DNA of 64,000 nt from Hahella ganghwensis DSM 17046 (GTDB taxonomy: Bacteria > Pseudomonadota > Gammaproteobacteria > Pseudomonadales > Oleiphilaceae), in the NCBI RefSeq assembly GCF_000376785.1, contig NZ_AQXX01000132.1:1-64000 (forward strand), read 5' to 3'. Below the pieces are notes generated by a model. That model did no database searches and was not told the origin of the DNA. It saw nothing but the letters and a program-made list of their open reading frames with translations. The position numbers were made by a program, and so were the translations under genes. Shown one piece after another: positions 51,912 through 61,765 of the stretch (positions within the stretch are counted from its first letter, which is position 1; the number at the start of each line of letters is the position of its first letter).

Positions 51912-52115
51912 TCAGTAGGGCGTGGGATTAAGTTCCAGATGGCCAGTGGCCAGGAGAATAATGACCAGTAGTATCAGTACAAGTGAAAACCCCACCCGAA
52001 AGGTCATGGCTTTGGCTGTGCGGTCGCTGCTGCTGGTATCCTTCACAAGAAAAAACAGTCCGCTGAACAGGCTGCCGATGGCGCCGATTAGCAAGAGCCC
52101 GATAAGTATTTTCAT
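51912..52115 (-). CDS. DUF2909-type twin-transmembrane protein
   Basis: The 67-residue protein has two hydrophobic helices (about 3-24 and 42-61) joined by a polar loop DTSSSDRTAKAMTFR. DUF2909 proteins of this size occur next to surf1 in pseudomonad cox clusters, on the opposite strand as here. A role in oxidase assembly is inferred from the neighbourhood only. Confidence 0.82.
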   Translation of the reverse strand: MKILIGLLLIGAIGSLFSGLFFLVKDTSSSDRTAKAMTFRVGFSLVLILLVIILLATGHLELNPTPY

Positions 52116-52238
52116 AGATCAGCCATGTAATTTGTTTTTTCATCAATATAGCAAACCTGCCGCTGACTCGACAGCGAAGCATGAGAAGTGCTGGATAGTT
52201 GTTTTTGCTTCACAAATGCTTTGCCTGAAGGTGCCAGT

Positions 52239-52955
52239 TTGAACTGGAAACTCTGGTGTCTGTTTGGAATATTGTTTCCTGCTCTTCTGGGAATGGGGGC
52301 GTGGCAACTTCAGCGAGCCGATGAAAAAAAAATGGCCCTGGAGCGTTTTCATGATCAAATTGACCAACCTCCCCGAGACTGGATGTCATTCCTCAACTCG
52401 CCCATTGATTTCGCTCAAGTTCGTTTGGAAGGAGGCTTTCTGGATCAGGACTGGTTGCTCGACAATCAGATAGAAGGGGGGCGCTTCGGGTATCGGGTAT
52501 TTACCCCTTTCTGTCTGAACACGGCTACTCATGCTCCTCAGGATAGTAAGGAGTGTGTCCTAGTAGACAGGGGATGGGTCGCGGGAAATCTGGACCGCAA
52601 CATATTACCTGCTATCGATCGGCCGGAAGGAAATTTGATTCTCCAGGGGCGGGCCGACCATATTTCATCGTCTGTCATTCTGGGTGAAAGCGAGCCTCTT
52701 GTGAATTCGCCCTATCGCGTACAACAAATCGAGATCGGCGAAGTCTCTGAGATGGCTGGCGTGCCATTGTCATCCTGGATACTGCGATTGTTGCCAGGAC
52801 AACGAGGAGTCTATAAGCAGAACTGGCAGCCGGTAGTGGTAGGCCCCGAAAAACATATTGGATATGCTGTTCAATGGTTTGCCATGGCCATCGTGCTGGC
52901 TGGTTTGGTGGCTTGGTTGCAGTTCAAGCCGGAAAAAGCAGTCATGGATTCCTGA
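52239..52955 (+). CDS. SURF1-family cytochrome oxidase assembly protein
   Basis: SURF1 proteins help insert heme a into subunit I. I favour the TTG at 52239, with GAAGG upstream, giving 238 residues (LNWKLWCLFGILFPALL...); a GTG at 52188 would add 17 residues. An N-terminal helix is followed by GAWQLQRADEKKMAL, a family signature, then VLVDRGWVAGN and a C-terminal helix with HIGYAVQWFAMAIVLA. It starts the assembly block surf1-unknown-ctaA-cyoE. Confidence 0.9.
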   Translation: MNWKLWCLFGILFPALLGMGAWQLQRADEKKMALERFHDQIDQPPRDWMSFLNSPIDFAQVRLEGGFLDQDWLLDNQIEGGRFGYRVFTPFCLNTATHAPQDSKECVLVDRGWVAGNLDRNILPAIDRPEGNLILQGRADHISSSVILGESEPLVNSPYRVQQIEIGEVSEMAGVPLSSWILRLLPGQRGVYKQNWQPVVVGPEKHIGYAVQWFAMAIVLAGLVAWLQFKPEKAVMDS

Positions 52956-53097
52956 GTTGATGACTGAAGGAAGTGGTGTGCAGCACCTCGATTATTTCAA
53001 TGGATGAATGATGTGTCTGAAGTTAACTATTTTGTGGCACCAAAGCATGTGGCTCCAAAGGTAGCAAAAGGCCTGAAGATAATAGTAGGACGTAGCG

Positions 53098-53721
53098 ATG
53101 AATGAGATGTTGGAAGAACAACCCCAGACTCCCTCAAATGGCCGCCTGAAACTTTGGGGGTTAATTATATTAGCAGCAGCGCCGCTAATATTGGCCATGG
53201 TGATGTATTTCGGCAAGATCGGAATTCCCGGTGGCACAACTAACCATGGATCTCTGATACTTCCACCTGTTCCGGCTGAGGATTGGGGGGTTCGAGAGAT
53301 ACAACAGACAGATCCGGGCTTTATTCAATATGATGGTAAATCCAAGTGGGTCATGCTGGTGGTTGGAACCGGCATATGTTCTGACAGATGTGAAGAGGCT
53401 TTATACCTGACCCGCCAGATCAACATTGCCCTAGGTAAAGAAGTGGACAGAGTGACCCGCCTGTTGCTAGTACCGGAGGACATCAACGGGGTGGAACAGG
53501 CTATGAAAGGGCACGAATCTATGGTCCGTATGCGCTTTAGCAGCGATGAATTTGAAGGATTGAAGGAGACTCTTTCAAAACATGGTCTGGGTCTGAACGA
53601 CTTCGATATTCTATTGATGGACCCATTGGGGAATATCATGATGCAGTACACAGAGAAGCATTCAGGGAATGATATTCTTGATGATCTGAAACGGCTTCTC
53701 AAAGTTTCCAAGATTGGTTAG
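53098..53721 (+). CDS. membrane-anchored thioredoxin-like protein in the cox cluster
   Basis: The 207-residue protein has one N-terminal membrane helix (about 20-42) and a periplasmic domain with WVMLVVGTGICSDRCEEALYLTRQ. Its CSDRC (about 98-102) resembles the copper-binding CxxxC of SCO1/SenC. The C-terminal VLLMDPLGNIMMQY-like segment DILLMDPLGNIMMQY fits the same fold. A conserved SCO histidine is not clearly seen, so I call it thioredoxin-like. It stands between surf1 and ctaA, a location known in pseudomonads. Confidence 0.75.
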   Translation: MNEMLEEQPQTPSNGRLKLWGLIILAAAPLILAMVMYFGKIGIPGGTTNHGSLILPPVPAEDWGVREIQQTDPGFIQYDGKSKWVMLVVGTGICSDRCEEALYLTRQINIALGKEVDRVTRLLLVPEDINGVEQAMKGHESMVRMRFSSDEFEGLKETLSKHGLGLNDFDILLMDPLGNIMMQYTEKHSGNDILDDLKRLLKVSKIG

Positions 53722-53826
53722 AGTGAGTTTGACGGTCATCGTCAGTCATCCAGGGATAGAAGACTTCCGCGCAGGTTAAGAGAACCTGCTGGAGAATAAG
53801 AACAATTAAGAAAAATAAGAGGCAAT

Positions 53827-54957
53827 GTGATGGATTATGTCGCGCCGCCCAAACAGGTTTATCCGCTAGCTACCCAGTTCCGGCTTGTCTGGTTGCGAAG
53901 GCTGGCAGTAGCCACAACCTGTTGGACTTTTGCTGTGATTATACTCGGGGCCTATACCCGATTGGTCGATGCCGGACTGGGATGTCCTGACTGGCCTGGA
54001 TGTTATGGGTTTATCACAGTACCTAATGAGGCTCATGAGATTGCGGAAGCAGAAGCCCGCTTTCCCCATGCACCTGTTGAAGTTGCCAAGGGTTGGCCGG
54101 AGATGATTCATCGTTATCTTGCCAGTACGCTCGGCCTGTTAATTTTTGGTCTTGCAGCACTTGCCTATAAGAAACGTCCGGTAGATCAATCCGGCGTGAT
54201 CGCCCAGACACTCCTGCCTAGAAAACACACGCTGTTCCTTGCCGCTTTGGTTGTTATTCAAGGGCTGTTCGGTATGTGGACGGTGACCCTGAAGCTTTGG
54301 CCGCAAGTCGTGACGGCGCACCTTCTCGGAGGCTTTACCACCTTCAGTGTGCTGGCGATTCTCTGCATGAGGTTGTTGGATCAACCGGTCAGGGTGTCGC
54401 AAAAACAGAAGTACTCCATTCAGAAAGCAAAACCCCTATTGGCCGCGTCTATTTTTCTGTTGGCTATTCAGATCACTTTGGGCGCCTGGGTAAGCTCAAA
54501 CTATTCAGCTGTCGCCTGTACTGGATTCCCGGCCTGTAATGGTGAGGCATGGCCTGCAATGGATTTTAAGGATGGCTTCAACGTCATGCAGTCTATCGGA
54601 CCAAACTATCTTGGCGGGATGCTGCATCATGATGCCAGAGTTGCCGTACACATGACGCATCGAATAGGTGCACTGGCGGTGACCCTCCTGCTGGGTATTA
54701 CCTTGTTTTTTATTTGGTTTAGAGCAAGACAGACAGATTTGCGTATCCCTATTCTGTTGACAGCAGTTCTTCTGTCGATACAGGTGGGACTGGGCATCAC
54801 GAACGTGGTAGCCGTCATTCCGCTGGCTGTGGCTGTTGCCCATAATGCCGTTGCCGCACTTCTGCTGGTCAGTTGTCTCTGGTTGGCATATCGGGTTTGG
54901 ACACTGACAGCCCTTCGACAGGCACCACAAACAGAGGTAAAGGAGAACAAACCATGA
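53827..54957 (+). CDS. ctaA: heme A synthase (COX15/CtaA)
   Basis: CtaA oxidises heme O to heme A. The 376-residue protein has about eight membrane helices, [19 protein letters not shown] (about 40-58) and, in the second half, the matched [17 protein letters not shown], with conserved His in [27 protein letters not shown] and [10 protein letters not shown]. It overlaps cyoE by 4 bp, so the two heme-modifying enzymes are coupled. Confidence 0.97.
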   Translation: MMDYVAPPKQVYPLATQFRLVWLRRLAVATTCWTFAVIILGAYTRLVDAGLGCPDWPGCYGFITVPNEAHEIAEAEARFPHAPVEVAKGWPEMIHRYLASTLGLLIFGLAALAYKKRPVDQSGVIAQTLLPRKHTLFLAALVVIQGLFGMWTVTLKLWPQVVTAHLLGGFTTFSVLAILCMRLLDQPVRVSQKQKYSIQKAKPLLAASIFLLAIQITLGAWVSSNYSAVACTGFPACNGEAWPAMDFKDGFNVMQSIGPNYLGGMLHHDARVAVHMTHRIGALAVTLLLGITLFFIWFRARQTDLRIPILLTAVLLSIQVGLGITNVVAVIPLAVAVAHNAVAALLLVSCLWLAYRVWTLTALRQAPQTEVKENKP

Positions 54958-55850
54958 AGCATACTCTATCGCTAACATCCGATACCTCCTGGCGAGACTA
55001 CTATGAACTCTGCAAGCCTAGAGTTGTGGCTCTCATGATTCTGACTTCTGTTGTCGGAATGCTACTGGCCCAGGAAAGCGGTATTCCCTGGCACGCCCTG
55101 TTGTGGGGAAATCTCGGGATTGCCCTGATGGCATCTTCGGCGGCGGCGATCAATCATATTGTGGATCAGAAAATTGATGCGGTCATGGCGCGTACACGCA
55201 AACGTCCGATAGTCCAGGGACGGGTGGATAACTTCCATGCACTCTTCTTTGCGTTTGCATTGGCGATTATCGGTATGATCATCCTGGTCATGTGGGTCAA
55301 TCCGCTAACTGCATGGCTGACGCTGGCTTCACTGATTGGTTATGCGGTTATTTATACACTGTTCCTGAAACGGGCCACGCCCCAGAATATTGTGTTGGGA
55401 GGGCTGGCTGGCGCTGCACCTCCTTTGCTTGGGTGGACCGCAGTGACCAATTCTGTTGACGGCCATGCACTATTGCTTGTGCTTATCATATTTGCCTGGA
55501 CACCTCCGCATTTTTGGGCTTTGGCGGTACACCGCAAAGCTGAATACGCATCTGCTGAAATTCCCATGCTCCCGGTCACTCATGGTGAGCGTTATACAAA
55601 ATTGCACATTCTTCTCTACACCATGATTCTGTTTGCAGTGACCTTGTTGCCATTCATCACCGGCATGTGTGACTGGATCTATTTTGTTTCGGCTGTGGTA
55701 TTGGGTTTGAGGTTTCTGGACTGGGCCGTTGCCATGTGGCGAAACTCCCGTCCTCATGCGGCGATTAATACCTTCAAGTACAGTATTACTTATCTGATGC
55801 TGCTTTTTGTTGCACTACTGGTTGATCACTACGTACCGGTGACATTTTAG
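54954..55850 (+). CDS. cyoE: protoheme IX farnesyltransferase (heme O synthase)
   Basis: CyoE attaches a farnesyl chain to heme B. The ATG at 54954 has AAAGGAG upstream and gives 298 residues; longer frames upstream lie inside ctaA. The UbiA-type signature [20 protein letters not shown] (about 60-79) and the second Asp motif with LGWTAVT and [10 protein letters not shown] are seen. About nine membrane helices. It is the last gene of the cox cluster. Confidence 0.97.
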   Translation: MKHTLSLTSDTSWRDYYELCKPRVVALMILTSVVGMLLAQESGIPWHALLWGNLGIALMASSAAAINHIVDQKIDAVMARTRKRPIVQGRVDNFHALFFAFALAIIGMIILVMWVNPLTAWLTLASLIGYAVIYTLFLKRATPQNIVLGGLAGAAPPLLGWTAVTNSVDGHALLLVLIIFAWTPPHFWALAVHRKAEYASAEIPMLPVTHGERYTKLHILLYTMILFAVTLLPFITGMCDWIYFVSAVVLGLRFLDWAVAMWRNSRPHAAINTFKYSITYLMLLFVALLVDHYVPVTF

Positions 55851-55949
55851 TGGTCCGTGCGGAAAACGGCTTAGAAGAAAGCGACTAAGTTTTTCCCACA
55901 CCCCACTAGCGACGATCAATGCCTGTCTTTGTTTGAACTCAATATGATA

Positions 55950-55982
55950 TGGAGATCTGCGCTGAAAAGTTGCAGATCTCCA
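55950..55982 (+). terminator. hairpin terminator after cyoE
   Basis: TGGAGATCTGC (55950-55960) and GCAGATCTCCA (55972-55982) form an 11-bp stem with an 11-base loop, followed by CATTTCTTGT. The T-content of the tail is moderate. Confidence 0.6.
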
Positions 55983-56107
55983 CATTTCTTGTACCAATCT
56001 CTCAATTTATAGTGATTGATCCTGGCCTCCCGCGTTAAAATTTTCTGGCGCTTTCAGGCAGTTTTTCTCTGCCTTAAATAAAATAATCATATGATCAAGG
56101 GCTGTTT

Positions 56108-57376
56108 ATGTTAGAGCTCGTTCGCAGGCAGTTTAATCTGGCCGATATTTCGGAGCCTATGGATGCGGTGACGACAATCGACGAAAAGCAGGAAGTGGTT
56201 CCTGAGTGTGTTGACGTGACCAGAGAAGGTAAAGCCAGAATATGGAAGGCGGTCGAGCAGCTGTACCATACCGGTACGCAACCTGCGATTACGCTGTGTA
56301 TCCGACGTAGGGGAAAAATTCTACTTAACCGTGGAATCGGTTTTGCAAAAGGTAATGGGCCCGGTGATCTGAAGCATGATCATACCTTACCTGCAACTAC
56401 AGAGACGCCGGTCTGTCTGTTTTCAAGTTCCAAAGCCATGACTGCGATATTGATGCATAAGCTGGCTGAGCAGGGGGCTATCAATCTGATGGATCCTGTG
56501 AGTTTTTATCTTCCTGAATTCAGTAAACACGGAAAACAGAACATTACGATTCATCAGATATTGTCTCACCGGGGTGGCATACCCGGCCTGCCGACTCGGG
56601 TTCCAGTCGAAACGCTTTATGATAATGATGAAGTCTGGCGCTTACTCTGTGATGCCAAGCCTATTGCTGTCGACGGAGCGAAGCTTGCCTATCACGCCAT
56701 TACCGGTGGGTTTGTTCTTGCACGCGTATTGGAACAGGTAACCGGAAAAAGTATTCAGCAGTATCTGGATACTCATATCCGCAAACCTATGAGAATGAAA
56801 TACTTTACCTATGGGATCGGCAAACAACAGCGTCAACTGGTGGCTAAAAACTATGCCACAGGTCCTAATGCGCCATTCCCCGTGTCCTGGGCAATTAAAC
56901 GTGCACTGGGGGCTAGTTTTCCAGAGGCTGCGGCCATTTCCAATCAGGCACCCTGGATGGATGCTGTGATCCCCGCAGCCAATATGTATGCCACAGCGGA
57001 AGAAGTCAGTCGGTTCTATCAAATGTTGTTGGATCACGGATGCTGGAATGGCAAACAGATTCTCAAACCGGTGACGGTACAGCGAGCGATTCAGGAGTTT
57101 GGGGGCTGTACATTTGATCGCACCATGATGATTCCCATGCGTTACAGCGCGGGACTAATGCTTGGAGGAGATCCGGTAGGGTTGTACGGCCCGAATACTG
57201 GGAAGGCTTTTGGCCATATCGGGCTAATCAATAAATTCTGCTGGGCCGATCCGGCACGTCAGATTTCAGTCGCCCTGCTCACGACTGGCTTGTCGCTGGT
57301 ATCCCATCACCTGCCGGTACTGGCCATGCTACTAAGACAGATCAGCCATTACTGTGAACCTACGGTGATGAAATAG
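56108..57376 (+). CDS. serine hydrolase, beta-lactamase/class C esterase type
   Basis: The 422-residue protein has the penicillin-binding-like fold: VCLFSSSKAMTAILMHKLAE with SxxK (about residues 101-104), TIHQILSHRGGIPGLP and YHAITGGFVLARVLEQV (Tyr of the second motif), and GKAFGHIGLINKFCW in place of a HTG-type motif. EstB-type esterases share this arrangement. There is no signal peptide, so it probably acts inside the cell. It stands alone between hairpin and the next gene. Confidence 0.88.
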   Translation: MLELVRRQFNLADISEPMDAVTTIDEKQEVVPECVDVTREGKARIWKAVEQLYHTGTQPAITLCIRRRGKILLNRGIGFAKGNGPGDLKHDHTLPATTETPVCLFSSSKAMTAILMHKLAEQGAINLMDPVSFYLPEFSKHGKQNITIHQILSHRGGIPGLPTRVPVETLYDNDEVWRLLCDAKPIAVDGAKLAYHAITGGFVLARVLEQVTGKSIQQYLDTHIRKPMRMKYFTYGIGKQQRQLVAKNYATGPNAPFPVSWAIKRALGASFPEAAAISNQAPWMDAVIPAANMYATAEEVSRFYQMLLDHGCWNGKQILKPVTVQRAIQEFGGCTFDRTMMIPMRYSAGLMLGGDPVGLYGPNTGKAFGHIGLINKFCWADPARQISVALLTTGLSLVSHHLPVLAMLLRQISHYCEPTVMK

Positions 57377-57424
57377 GACCTGGGGGCTTCCGACAAGTGC
57401 GATGCCTAATCCTGGTCGCCTGGT

Positions 57425-57781
57425 TCAGTCATCCCCAGACCATTTGTTGCTTTGTTGGTCGATAATGGTAATGACGCTTTTAAGTAGCTGTTTGAGTCTG
57501 ATCTGGGTGGTTGTGCGCTCGACCACATGATCCACACTGCTCTGCAAGGCGTGTAATTTGGGGCTGACATAGCGAATGCCGTCAGTGATCATTTCGTAGG
57601 GATAGTGATGGTCCTGAATACTCAGTTTATTCAGTTCTGCTATTTCCTGATGGAATAGACTCAATACATCGTAGACCGTGTCTTTGTTTTCAATAGTCGA
57701 TGCTTCCCAGTACGCATCGTCCAGCACGTCCAGCAGGCTCAGGAATATGCTACTGGCATCAGATATTTTGGCAGGCGTCAT
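57425..57781 (-). CDS. hypothetical helical protein
   Basis: I choose the ATG at 57781 (MTPAKISDASSIFLSLLD), with AAGGAG 7 bases upstream, over the upstream frame to 57886. The 118-residue protein is helical and rich in Asp, Glu, His and Leu, without membrane segments or a familiar motif. It stands divergent to the small gene at 58108. Unknown. Confidence 0.65.
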   Translation of the reverse strand: MTPAKISDASSIFLSLLDVLDDAYWEASTIENKDTVYDVLSLFHQEIAELNKLSIQDHHYPYEMITDGIRYVSPKLHALQSSVDHVVERTTTQIRLKQLLKSVITIIDQQSNKWSGDD

Positions 57782-58107
57782 AAGGGCTCCTTCATTATTG
57801 TCCAGCCTCGGGCGCGTACGTTGACGATAAACGATTATGCTTATCAATAAGCATAGCAAAGACTGGAAAAATCGCTTTTTCTGCAATAGGCCGGCCTGAT
57901 CACAACTGGATCAAAGAAGGGATTCATCGGAATTCTGGAGATTGTGGCTTTTACAGGTGGTTGAAAAATGAACAAAACGTTACACGAAAGTGTGAGTCTC
58001 CTCACAAGCAGAGTGTAAGATAAACAACTACAATGAGTTTCTGTCATTTAATTTCAGTACCATATTTTCACTCGGTAGACGGCATCGCAGTAGAAAGGAT
58101 ACCTGGT
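57782..58107. other. 326-bp divergent regulatory gap
   Basis: The region separates the 118-residue and 73-residue genes. It holds a perfect CRP-type site at 57991-58006 and a -10-like TACAAT at 58029-58034. No gene or terminator is seen. Frames that cross it have no recognisable features. Confidence 0.6.
57991..58006 (+). promoter_or_regulatory. CRP/Vfr-type site before the 73-residue gene
   Basis: TGTGAGTCTCCTCACA is an exact TGTGA-N6-TCACA palindrome. A -10-like TACAAT at 58029-58034 would place the start near 58041, so the site centre lies at about -42, the class II activator position. The target would be the gene at 58108. Confidence 0.72.
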
Positions 58108-58329
58108 ATGACAACATTAGAAGCCCAGCGCAGGAGATTGCTGGTAGAACTTAGAATTGCAGAGAAAGAACTTCAGGAGCTTTCAGCCATGCCAGTGGTT
58201 GAACCTACAATGGTGAATTTCTACGAAGACCTGCTTTCCTGTCATCGGGAGATGATCCGAATGATCGAAAGCCATCTGAAGGGCAATGACCAGTTCGACA
58301 ACAGCGCCTTGGCTGGCTCCGCCGGCTGA
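58108..58329 (+). CDS. small coiled-coil protein, unknown
   Basis: The ATG at 58108 has AAAGGAT 11 bases upstream and gives 73 residues (MTTLEAQRRRLLVELRIAEK...), mostly one amphipathic helix likely to form a coiled coil, with a polar Asn/Asp-rich tail. The longer frame to 58033 adds residues lacking a ribosome site. It ends 3 bp before the convergent SMP-30-type gene. No family recognised. Confidence 0.65.
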   Translation: MTTLEAQRRRLLVELRIAEKELQELSAMPVVEPTMVNFYEDLLSCHREMIRMIESHLKGNDQFDNSALAGSAG

Positions 58330-58332
58330 ACT

Positions 58333-59430
58333 TCATTTTCCAGGCGCGCTTAATCGCCCTATTCTGTCTCCGGTCAAAGTCCCTAATAACAAGTGACCCT
58401 GGCTCTCTTCCACGGATGTCACCTCAAAAATGTGTTGACCACTGGGGTCCTGGAGATTGGACACAACCCCTCCTTCCTCATTCAGGCCGATGACAAATCC
58501 ATAGTGAATAGGTTGTGGTTGCATGAAATCAGGTAATTTGACGATGAGCTTTTTTAACAGGGGATAAGGATGAATGCTGTCAAGCTGGGAATTTCTGGGG
58601 GTCGCAAGAGCTACCCAGAATATTCCCCTACGATTTCCCGAGATGCCGTCCGGAAAACCCGGTAGATTGTCGACAAAAATTTCATGTTTGCCAGCCATAG
58701 GGCCTTCAAGCCAATAGCGGACAATACGATAACGCCAGGTTTCATTCACCAGAACGAAGCTCTCATCCGAGGAGAGTGCCACGCCGTTGGCAAAATACAG
58801 ATTATCCAGCAATACTTCCACAGTGTCGGATACGGGGTCGTATTTTAGAAGTCTGCCGTAGGGTCTTGCCTCTATGGCATCCCAACGGTAATTTTCGATC
58901 GGCCAACGGGAGCTGGCATCGCTAAAGTAGACATTGCCGGCTTTATCAATGTCCAGGTCATCGGTAAAACCGAAAGGCAGGCCGTTTGCTTCTGTTGCCA
59001 TTACTTCCAGCTGTGTTTCTGTGGATGAGTATCCTGCAATGGAGAGTTTTAGCAAACCATTCCTTGCATCGGCGATCCATAAATGGCCGTCGGCATCAAA
59101 TTCCAGCCCCAGTGGACGGCCACCGGTATTCACCAGTACTTCCTTTTTGCCGCTTTTATCGATGCGCACAATGTCACCGTTCTCCAGTCCGGCAACGATG
59201 CGTCCCTCCGAATCCGCATCAACATCTTCTGGACCTTTGACCTGACCAAGCGCGATCAACTCACTCTGGGCGAGTTTGTTATTGGGGGCATAGGTATCGG
59301 TCAACTCCGGTGCCGGGGGAGGCTCATAGGCTACCGGATCGATGGGAGACGGTGAAAACAGGAAGTACAGAACAAATATGGTCAAGGGGATGGCTATCAG
59401 TATGCCGATTTTTTTCAATTCGTTTGCCAT
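58333..59430 (-). CDS. SMP-30/strictosidine synthase-like beta-propeller protein
   Basis: The 365-residue protein has an N-terminal membrane anchor (about 9-26) and a six-bladed propeller: GPEDVDADSEGRIVAGLENG, RPLGLEFDADGHLWIADARN, GFTDDLDIDKAGNVYFSDAS and FANGVALSSDESFVLVNETW carry the acidic metal-binding and blade motifs of the strictosidine synthase/SMP-30 group. It is probably a membrane-tethered periplasmic lactonase-like protein. Substrate unknown. Confidence 0.85.
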   Translation of the reverse strand: MANELKKIGILIAIPLTIFVLYFLFSPSPIDPVAYEPPPAPELTDTYAPNNKLAQSELIALGQVKGPEDVDADSEGRIVAGLENGDIVRIDKSGKKEVLVNTGGRPLGLEFDADGHLWIADARNGLLKLSIAGYSSTETQLEVMATEANGLPFGFTDDLDIDKAGNVYFSDASSRWPIENYRWDAIEARPYGRLLKYDPVSDTVEVLLDNLYFANGVALSSDESFVLVNETWRYRIVRYWLEGPMAGKHEIFVDNLPGFPDGISGNRRGIFWVALATPRNSQLDSIHPYPLLKKLIVKLPDFMQPQPIHYGFVIGLNEEGGVVSNLQDPSGQHIFEVTSVEESQGHLLLGTLTGDRIGRLSAPGK

Positions 59431-59502
59431 GCCTTGATTGCCACCATGATTACAGGGCCTGCCGACAGGCCCGGGATTAGCATTAATTACGGAAGTAAAA
59501 GT

Positions 59503-61590
59503 TTACAGGAGTATAAAAGGATACCCTGCATTGAGTGCCGGTGTCTCCGGAGGTGCGTTAGCGTTGACGTCTTCGGTATTTTCCTCGTTTTCGTTTTCGC
59601 TTTCCTCTTCTTCGTCATCATCAGAGCTGCCGGCAATATCATCGAAGACACTGCCGTTATCTTCTTCGTCCGGGATAATAAATTCCTGCTCCAGTGTATC
59701 TGCCAGAGGGGCATATATTCTCTCTTCCACCAGAATCAGTTCACCATCATTGGGGTTGAGGTTTTCCACGATCGCCGCTCCCTGCCTTCTGCGGGTAATC
59801 ACCATGGCGGTCCTGTTCTCACTGTCGAGTAAGGGAAATTCGCAGAAATGGATATCGGGACCGGCCTCACCTGGGGTGGCGTTAATGTAGCGGCAGGTTA
59901 CGGTCGGAAGATCATCCTGGTGAAACTTTTCTACAAGTTCGATATCCGGACTTGCTGCACAGGCGGTTGCCAAATCACCGGGGTCTGTCGAAAAAACTTT
60001 TATTGTGGATAAAGTGTCGTCTATGTAGCAGTGGTAGGTGAACTGTGAATCGTAATCGGAAGATTGCTCAAGCCTGGTCAATGCATAGGAGGTATCATAA
60101 TCAGCCTGATAGTGTAGCTTGACCGTGGAAGACTCGGTGTCAGTGACTTCTGAAATACGAGTAGCCTCGTCATGTAGCATTTCAGTGTATGACTCTCCAT
60201 CCGGATCCACATATAAAGCAGTCAACTCTGTTAAAGACGGGTTTTCGGGAAAGCGATGAACTGCAAGTCCGGCGCCAGCTTCTTCGATTTCCGGATCAGG
60301 ATTCAAATCTTCCAGGACGACGCTTGATATGAGATCCCACTCTCCATCAGCTTCCAATATCTCTGTGGAAAAAAGTTTATGGAAAGCCCGAGGAATAATC
60401 ACGGCCTCTCCACGGGACGGGACAGTGGAGTAGGTATATCGATTGTAATAATCCACTCCACCGTCAATCCGCGCCGTAGACACTCTTTCGTCAGCAAATC
60501 GGCTGAACTGAACATGTCCTGTCAGTTTGCTGTTAGGGATCAGGTCGGCTAACTCAGGTGCCTGGTAGTTTGAATCGATTTGGGCTGAAGAAGGAATGGG
60601 GAAGTAATAAGCCGTATTCAGAAATGAATCAGTCCTTTGTCTGCTGGTGGAGTTTGAAGAGACATACCATTTTTGTTCGGATAAGACTGCTGGGTTGTCA
60701 AAGCTTGTATCTACAAGCCCCATATGCTCCAGTTCGGTGCGAAAGTTATCAAAGTTCAATGCTTTGAGATCATCTTCGGACTGCAACAGCTGCCTGAGTG
60801 TGGTGACCTCCTCTGGACTCCCCTGCAGTGCCCACTCAGCAAACCCAGTGAGTGATTCTGCGCTGGCACGAAGAAGGTTGGCGGCAGTCATGTCGGCAAC
60901 ATCGCCGTCAACCTGGCTTAGAAGGTTATCTTCCACCACCATATTCTGGCCGTTGTACAGTTCCTGTTGCACAGTGATGAGAGATTTGGCCAGTGAATGC
61001 AGAACATAGTTTTCACTGGAGACATAGTCCTGCAGTAGATCGGATTCAAGCCCTACCCGTGTTCTGACTCTATTGTGGGCTGAACCATAAGTTGCGATCC
61101 CGTCACGTCGTTGAAGATAATCATATTCCGCCACGATCAGTGTCGTCAGGGGGGTAATGTAAGGGTTTCCTGGTGGGCTGCTCAGGATATAGCCTTCTTC
61201 GACTATACCAAGGGCCTCATTTTCACCCACCATATCATCCTCATCTACTGAAATACCGGGTAATACATGAGCCATCATTCGGTATTGTCGTGGTGACCCC
61301 AGGTCGCCCATCATGCTTTTGGTAAAAGAGAATCGACCTCCATCACGACTCATGACGTTAGGCTCGCCCTCATCCAACTGGAAATTTTCATTAATATCCA
61401 GCCATACGCGGGCGTGCCGGAGATAACCGTCCATGACCCTGCCATTAAGTGTACTGGCGGAGGAGCCGGTATTGCCCACCGGAGGCGTTAGCGTTTCGCG
61501 TTCGGGAATACTGGACTCCTGACCACCACAGGCCGAAAGTGTGTAGATGACTGTGACAAAGAGTGCGGATTTGTAAAGGTGCTTCGCCAT
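59503..61590 (-). CDS. large acidic lipoprotein
   Basis: The 695-residue product has a signal peptide with lipobox TLSAC (Cys about 21) and GGQESS. An N-terminal domain NGRVMDGYLRHARVWLDINE...QLDEGEPN (about 50-78) resembles a calcium-binding type found in secreted proteins (VWLDxNxNxxLDxGEP). The middle is unrecognised. The end has a very acidic tract (about 645-680) of Asp, Glu and Ser. The gene lies opposite to its neighbour at 61766. No named family. Confidence 0.75.
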   Translation of the reverse strand: MAKHLYKSALFVTVIYTLSACGGQESSIPERETLTPPVGNTGSSASTLNGRVMDGYLRHARVWLDINENFQLDEGEPNVMSRDGGRFSFTKSMMGDLGSPRQYRMMAHVLPGISVDEDDMVGENEALGIVEEGYILSSPPGNPYITPLTTLIVAEYDYLQRRDGIATYGSAHNRVRTRVGLESDLLQDYVSSENYVLHSLAKSLITVQQELYNGQNMVVEDNLLSQVDGDVADMTAANLLRASAESLTGFAEWALQGSPEEVTTLRQLLQSEDDLKALNFDNFRTELEHMGLVDTSFDNPAVLSEQKWYVSSNSTSRQRTDSFLNTAYYFPIPSSAQIDSNYQAPELADLIPNSKLTGHVQFSRFADERVSTARIDGGVDYYNRYTYSTVPSRGEAVIIPRAFHKLFSTEILEADGEWDLISSVVLEDLNPDPEIEEAGAGLAVHRFPENPSLTELTALYVDPDGESYTEMLHDEATRISEVTDTESSTVKLHYQADYDTSYALTRLEQSSDYDSQFTYHCYIDDTLSTIKVFSTDPGDLATACAASPDIELVEKFHQDDLPTVTCRYINATPGEAGPDIHFCEFPLLDSENRTAMVITRRRQGAAIVENLNPNDGELILVEERIYAPLADTLEQEFIIPDEEDNGSVFDDIAGSSDDDEEEESENENEENTEDVNANAPPETPALNAGYPFILL

Positions 61591-61685
61591 GAGATTGTTT
61601 TCAACTTATCCTTATAGTCGGGCAACGTTAACCAAGTTTCAGGACATATTCGTTGAAGGGCTTAACAAAAGTTTACAGAAGTCAT

Positions 61686-61702
61686 ATCTGCTCGGAGCAG
61701 AT
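61686..61702. promoter_or_regulatory. perfect palindrome in the divergent lipoprotein/DUF4124 gap
   Basis: ATCTGCTC-G-GAGCAGAT is a perfect 8-bp palindrome around one central base, in the 175-bp gap between two divergent genes. It sits 64 bp before the start at 61766. It could be an operator for either gene. No regulator is identified. Confidence 0.45.
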
Positions 61703-61765
61703 GTCACAAAATAGCGTTAATCGATTTATTGAATTGAGCATTGGGAGTCTCTGGAGGGGCCACCT

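Noticed and set aside
53034-53050. TGGCACC near the gene at 53098 as a second sigma-54 promoter
   Set aside because: A GC at 12 bases from the GG is absent, so the -12 element is missing.
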